Below are positions 23,995 through 27,379 of a DNA stretch of 27,379 nt, piece after piece. Every line of letters begins with the position of its first letter. Position 1 is the stretch's first letter. Source of the DNA: a virus; the IMG/VR virus record IMGVR_UViG_3300008221_000024, positions 1-27,379 of that record, one strand, 5' to 3'. A program made the translations under genes and the position numbers. The notes below the pieces were generated by a model. The model did not search any database. It saw only the letters and a list, made by a program, of their open reading frames with translations, and was not told the DNA's origin.

Positions 23995-25002
23995 TTAGTT
24001 ATTTTTTTTATTTTTGTAAAAATCTTTTTCTATTCTTGTTAGCCTTAAAAATGGCCTTATGAAGTCCACCCAAGAATCATCTTTCTTAGGTAAAATATTA
24101 AGAATTCCATCTGACATCATCAAGCCCAAAGCATTCTTCCAATGCCTACCTTCCGGGTCTATCGTATCTTTTGATAGTTCTTCTATTCCATTTATCGCTT
24201 CTTGGGTTAGAAATTGGTCACCCACACCTATAATATTATAGTTAATGTCTAATATATTAGGTTTTTGTTCTTTATTTTGTGTTACACCTTCTATTATGTT
24301 TTTTTCTTTCTGAGTAAGTTTGTCTTTTTTGTTAATTGTATCTATAACCTCTTTTAGTGTAACTTTTTCTTCTGTTATGTTTGGTTTTATTTTTATTAGT
24401 GATTTTAACCCCACCATTTTTATGCCGTATATATTATCAGAAGAGTCACCACAAATAGTTTTAATCAACCTTACATTACTATGTGGGACATTAACACCGT
24501 TTAATGGTACCTTATCCCCCGTTTTAAACAACTTATTTAAGGATAATATATGTAATGATACTTTAGGGGATATTAACTGTAATAGGTCTCTATCTGAAGT
24601 AAGGATGGTAATATCCTCATCTTTAGATTTTTCACAATAATAACCTATACAGTCGTCAGCTTCACATTTATTAAATGTAGCGTGTCTAACGTAAAGTTCT
24701 TCTAGATATTCTTGTGTCCGTAATTTTTGTTTATCGTAGGATTGTAGGTCATCTTTAGATTTCTTTTTCAATCGTCTACTCAACTTATAATCTGGGTATA
24801 ACTTAAGTCGTGGATACGTATTTTCTTTACCGTCCCAAAACACAACAACCTTTGTTATTAGGTATATATCTATATGTTTTCTAAGTGTATTTAAAAAATG
24901 GTACAGACCACCTATATGGTCTGTACCATTATACATATTTTTTATACCGTGAAAACCAGTACTTAATAAAGAATTTCCGTCAACTAATAATGTTCTTATC
25001 AA
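23995..25002 (-). CDS. rnh: 5'-3' exonuclease of the FEN / T4 RNase H family (335 aa)
   Basis: It removes RNA primers and 5' flaps during lagging-strand synthesis. Acidic metal-binding residues of the family are present in order: D8 in LLVDGNS, D57 in VFWDG, E114/D116/D117 in EADDC, D137 and D139 in TSDRD, and GDSSDN (186-190) leading to the helix-hairpin region IKMVGLKSLIKI. Length (335) is close to T4 RNase H (305). The start codon is TTG at 25002. An in-frame TAA stop lies four codons upstream, and the first internal ATG (Met23) would delete D8, so TTG is required. The FKBP gene ends 30 bases upstream and the 147-residue gene begins one base after the stop. A perfect 13-bp inverted repeat lies in codons 25-36. 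Confidence 0.9.
   Translation of the reverse strand: MIRTLLVDGNSLLSTGFHGIKNMYNGTDHIGGLYHFLNTLRKHIDIYLITKVVVFWDGKENTYPRLKLYPDYKLSRRLKKKSKDDLQSYDKQKLRTQEYLEELYVRHATFNKCEADDCIGYYCEKSKDEDITILTSDRDLLQLISPKVSLHILSLNKLFKTGDKVPLNGVNVPHSNVRLIKTICGDSSDNIYGIKMVGLKSLIKIKPNITEEKVTLKEVIDTINKKDKLTQKEKNIIEGVTQNKEQKPNILDINYNIIGVGDQFLTQEAINGIEELSKDTIDPEGRHWKNALGLMMSDGILNILPKKDDSWVDFIRPFLRLTRIEKDFYKNKKNN
24897..24930. repeat. Perfect 13-bp inverted repeat inside the nuclease gene
   Basis: AATGGTACAGACC (24897-24909) and GGTCTGTACCATT (24918-24930) are exact reverse complements with an 8-base loop. They lie about 75 bases into the nuclease coding region. In RNA this gives a stable hairpin shortly after the TTG start. 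No T-run follows on the transcribed strand, so it is not a typical terminator. Confidence 0.85.
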
Positions 25003-25032
25003 AACACTCTTTTAAAAGGTTAAACAATTTTT

Positions 25033-25467
25033 TTAATTTACAACTTCTAACAATTCTATCTCAAAATTTAAATCTTCACCAGCTAAAGGGTGGTTCATAT
25101 CTAAATTTACACTATCCTCGTCTATTTTAACTACTTGACCTTGTACTGGTCTCCCTTGGTCATCTTGTCCTTGGATAAATCCGTCCATCTCATATTTCAT
25201 CTCTGGTGGAAATTCGGTTTTTTTAACTGTTATTACAGCTTCTGCGATATATTCTCCGTAAGCTTCTACAGATTTTAATTCCACACTACTTTTTTCACCA
25301 ACATTTAAGTTTTTTACAACGTCATTGAATCCTTTAAGTAGGTTACCGTCATCTATAGTAAATTCTAATCCTTCACCCCTATCTCTAGAGCTATCAAATG
25401 TAGTACCATCTTTTAAAGTACCTACATAGTGTACTTTTACTTTATCTCCTGTTTTTAATTTATCCAT
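25033..25467 (-). CDS. FKBP-type peptidyl-prolyl isomerase, SlyD-like (144 aa)
   Basis: A 144-residue FKBP-domain protein that speeds prolyl isomerisation and can act as a folding chaperone. It has the family start GDKVKVHYVGTLKDGTTFDSS, then GEGLEFTIDDGNLLKGF, VGEKSSVELKSVEAYGE, and the SlyD-type ending NLDMNHPLAGEDLNFEIELL (121-140). Residues about 72-120 replace the usual flap with the insert (IF) domain seen in SlyD and FKBP-type chaperones. The His/Cys-rich metal-binding tail of E. coli SlyD is missing. The ATG at 25467 lies inside the last codons of uvsX (8-base overlap), so translation is probably coupled. Phage-encoded FKBPs are uncommon. It may assist folding of phage proteins, for example the Cys/Pro-rich tail proteins, but no client is shown. 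Confidence 0.92.
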   Translation of the reverse strand: MDKLKTGDKVKVHYVGTLKDGTTFDSSRDRGEGLEFTIDDGNLLKGFNDVVKNLNVGEKSSVELKSVEAYGEYIAEAVITVKKTEFPPEMKYEMDGFIQGQDDQGRPVQGQVVKIDEDSVNLDMNHPLAGEDLNFEIELLEVVN

Positions 25468-26464
25468 TTTCTTTTTCTATTTTTAAGTCGAACTCACCAC
25501 CAGTCCCCAATTGGTCGGACCAAAATGTAGCGTATTCTTGTTTATATTTTTCAATTGATTTTTTTTCTTCTACCGGTTCTCTACCTGAAACAAATCCATG
25601 TGGTGTTATTAAAATTTTACCATCCTCATAACCTAAACCATTTACGTGATTTTTCATAATAGTTATTTTTGTCCTGGTAGCAAATTTAACCTTTCTTTTA
25701 TCTTTAACAGCAGAAATGTTTGTTGTTCCAGCATTTTTTTGGTTACCGAACCTAAAAACTAAAGTAGAGTTTAACCATAAAGACTCACCTCCTTTTGCCT
25801 TAATCTTTGGTTGCCCAAATGGGTTATCCGGTAATTCTACCCATGGTTGGTTTACGACTACTAGTGTGTTTGTATATTTTGAATCTTGCCTTCTTGATTT
25901 ACCTATCCTTTGGTTTAGTCCCATACCGATTTTATCAGCTAAAGTTGCTGCGTTGTGCATTTTACCACCTTTCCCTTCAAAAGTCATTTTACAAGGTACA
26001 GAACCAACCGAATCCCACAAAAACAATAAATCATACTCTAACTCCCCTTTATCTTGAGCGTCTAGTAACTCATTGACGTAATCCGTAATTTGTTCTATAT
26101 ACTGAAAGTCATTATTAAATAGGAAGAATCCGTCCCAATCTATTTCCCCTGTAGTCGAGTCAACAATTTGTTCACACTCAAAACCCAATAGTTTGGCATG
26201 CTCGAACCCCCACTTTTGTTCTGTAATAATTAAAACTGGTAGTATACCCTTTTTCTGAGCGTCAACCGCAGCTTTTACTAAAGCTGTGGTTTTTCCGGTA
26301 TCAGAATGACCTAAAAACATTTGTAAATGACCCATCGCTGGACCTGGTAACCCAGTAGCGTCAAGGAAAGATTTACCCAAGTCAAAAAACCTTTCTGGTT
26401 TAAAGTTAGCTTTCTTTGAGAATTTGCTTTTTAGTTCCGCGAATGTTCTTTTTTTCAATGCCAT
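25460..26464 (-). CDS. uvsX: UvsX/RecA-like recombinase (334 aa)
   Basis: An ATP-dependent strand-exchange protein for recombination-driven replication and repair. Residues 52-59 (GHSDTGKT) are the Walker A loop, preceded by GLPGPAMGHLQMF. Walker B is YDLLFLWDSVG (144-154), and VVNQPW (203-208) followed by KAKGGESLWLNSTLVFRFG corresponds to the L2-flanking region of UvsX. Length (334) is close to T4 UvsX (391), somewhat shorter at the C-terminus. The start ATG at 26464 follows the SSB stop by 7 bases, with AGGAT directly before it. The last 8 bases overlap the FKBP gene. No UvsY-like mediator is recognised nearby. Pairing with the gp32-like protein immediately upstream fits the T4 recombination system. 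Confidence 0.93.
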   Translation of the reverse strand: MALKKRTFAELKSKFSKKANFKPERFFDLGKSFLDATGLPGPAMGHLQMFLGHSDTGKTTALVKAAVDAQKKGILPVLIITEQKWGFEHAKLLGFECEQIVDSTTGEIDWDGFFLFNNDFQYIEQITDYVNELLDAQDKGELEYDLLFLWDSVGSVPCKMTFEGKGGKMHNAATLADKIGMGLNQRIGKSRRQDSKYTNTLVVVNQPWVELPDNPFGQPKIKAKGGESLWLNSTLVFRFGNQKNAGTTNISAVKDKRKVKFATRTKITIMKNHVNGLGYEDGKILITPHGFVSGREPVEEKKSIEKYKQEYATFWSDQLGTGGEFDLKIEKENG

Positions 26465-26471
26465 ATCCTAA

Positions 26472-27338
26472 TTAAAATGGTAGGTCTTTGTCCTGTGGGT
26501 CGTTTGCTTGGGGGTCGTTAGAACCTATAATTGATGTACTTGTTGCGTTCCTAACACTATTAGGGTCGTCATAAACATATTTTTTAAGTTCTGAATCCCA
26601 TACTGGGTCCAACCCTTTAGAGATAGCTTCTAAGTATTCTACTGGTTTTTGGGAGTACACATCTTTCCAAGTTCTTTCATCTCCAGACCACTCTGTCGCT
26701 AATGTTGTATCTTCTGATAATTTTCCTGGGTCTTCATACATAACTGAAGATACTGTAGTATATTCACCCCTACCTCCTGGTAAAGGGACTGCTTGTAAGA
26801 TTAAAATCAAATCTCTACCTTCATTAATGTCGGTAACATCACCTTTATTTCTCCAAATAGGGATAATCTTATCTATCGGTCCGTCACCTTTCCAGTTGTG
26901 TTTAAATCTCCAAAATTTTACACCGTCTTCTTCATTATCTCTATCAACAACTTTAACAATATAAAATTTTTGTGAACGATAAGAACGTGCTAACTCTTTT
27001 GATTGTGCATCACCAGCTAACCTCAACGCTTCTTCAACTTCGTTTAATGGACTTCTTTCACCAGATGGTTTTCCAGCTTCGTCTTTTCCTGGGTCATAAA
27101 GTTTAGTCCACCTACCTTGTACCTGTATATTATGAAAAAATACTTCTTTAAATGGTGATGTGCCGTCTGATGTTGGTACTATTCTAATTCTTTTTTCTCC
27201 TTGTTTTGTTCCTTTTGGTAACATGATGGAAAGGTATTGTTTCATCCTTTCTTCTGATGTCATTTGTGGTTTTGTGGAACTACCACTAACTTTGTTCTTT
27301 TCGTATTGTGCCAATACCGCGTCTAAACTATTACTCAT
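26472..27338 (-). CDS. 32: Single-stranded DNA-binding protein, gp32-like (288 aa)
   Basis: A 288-residue protein of the T4 gp32 type that coats single-stranded DNA in replication and recombination. The N-terminus (MSNSLDAVLAQYEKNK) looks like the helical cooperative-binding segment. The core has LPKGTKQGEKRIRIVPT, FKEVFFHNIQ, then SQKFYIVKVVDRDNEEDGVKFWRFKH and GRDLILILQAVP strands of an OB fold. No cysteine occurs in the whole protein. The zinc-binding cysteines of T4 gp32 are therefore absent, and the equivalent loop (80-97) reads YDPGKDEAGKPSGERSPL. The C-terminus is acidic and ends DKDLPF, like the tip of bacterial SSB. The start is ATG 27338 behind an A-rich run; no clear Shine-Dalgarno is seen. 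Confidence 0.9.
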   Translation of the reverse strand: MSNSLDAVLAQYEKNKVSGSSTKPQMTSEERMKQYLSIMLPKGTKQGEKRIRIVPTSDGTSPFKEVFFHNIQVQGRWTKLYDPGKDEAGKPSGERSPLNEVEEALRLAGDAQSKELARSYRSQKFYIVKVVDRDNEEDGVKFWRFKHNWKGDGPIDKIIPIWRNKGDVTDINEGRDLILILQAVPLPGGRGEYTTVSSVMYEDPGKLSEDTTLATEWSGDERTWKDVYSQKPVEYLEAISKGLDPVWDSELKKYVYDDPNSVRNATSTSIIGSNDPQANDPQDKDLPF

Positions 27339-27379
27339 AAATTTTTTTTTTAAATATTATTAATTAATAAACATATAAC
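27339..27379. other. AT-only leader at the right edge, upstream of the SSB gene
   Basis: These 41 bases are almost entirely A and T and include a run of ten T on the plus strand (A on the transcribed strand) and TTAATTAA. They are non-coding as far as seen and probably form the leader and part of a promoter for the gp32-like gene. The window ends before a fuller promoter can be judged. Confidence 0.4.

Noticed and set aside
1-27379. Search for tRNA genes, rRNA, integrase, transposase and attachment sites
   Set aside because: No cloverleaf with the conserved loop sequences, no transposase or recombinase motif and no flanking duplication was noticed by eye; coding sequence fills nearly the whole window.

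Overview
This window reads as part of the genome of a T4-like contractile-tailed phage (or a closely related prophage). All 17 genes I support lie on the minus strand, packed with gaps of 0 to about 115 bases or short overlaps. The DNA is AT-rich. Start codons are mostly preceded by A/T-rich sequence rather than a clear Shine-Dalgarno motif. Together with a small Cys-rich protein of the DUF5522 type, this suggests a host in the Bacteroidetes (inference). I see no tRNA, rRNA, CRISPR array, insertion sequence or integrase.

Read in transcription order (right to left), the first block (about 27.3 to 20.2 kb) is DNA replication, recombination and nucleotide supply: a gp32-like single-strand binding protein, a UvsX/RecA-like recombinase, a SlyD-like FKBP prolyl isomerase, a T4 RNase H-like 5'-nuclease, a small unknown protein, a DnaB/gp41-like helicase and an adenosylcobalamin-dependent (class II) ribonucleotide reductase. 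A small DUF5522-like protein follows. The second block (about 19.9 kb to the left edge) is virion structure: a gp25-like and a gp6/baseplate-J-like wedge protein, then a 1206-residue protein in the place of T4 gene 7 that carries a carboxypeptidase-regulatory-like domain and about 60 hydrophobic residues in its middle. After these come two unknown proteins of 602 and 312 residues and a 2902-residue protein with about 250 cysteines. The block ends with a nucleotidyltransferase-fold protein, two further unknown proteins and one gene that runs off the left edge.

The most striking object is the 2902-residue Cys-rich gene, which takes up nearly a third of the window. It looks like an extracellular, disulfide-stabilised modular fibre or adhesin. 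It has a PKD-like domain near the N-terminus, many short modules with the pattern C-x-C ... DC ... CC, and at least six W...Y...D-x-V...CCY modules that recall small carbohydrate-binding modules. Second-tier oddities are the membrane-like segment in the putative baseplate protein, the nucleotidyltransferase among tail genes, a phage FKBP translationally coupled to uvsX, a gp32 without zinc-binding cysteines but with a bacterial-SSB-like C-terminal tip, and a perfect 13-bp inverted repeat inside the nuclease gene.

Intergenic space is small. The largest gap (17467-17582) holds two overlapping hairpins. A short AT-rich element (TATTTATTATA) recurs 8 to 9 bases upstream of two structural-gene starts.
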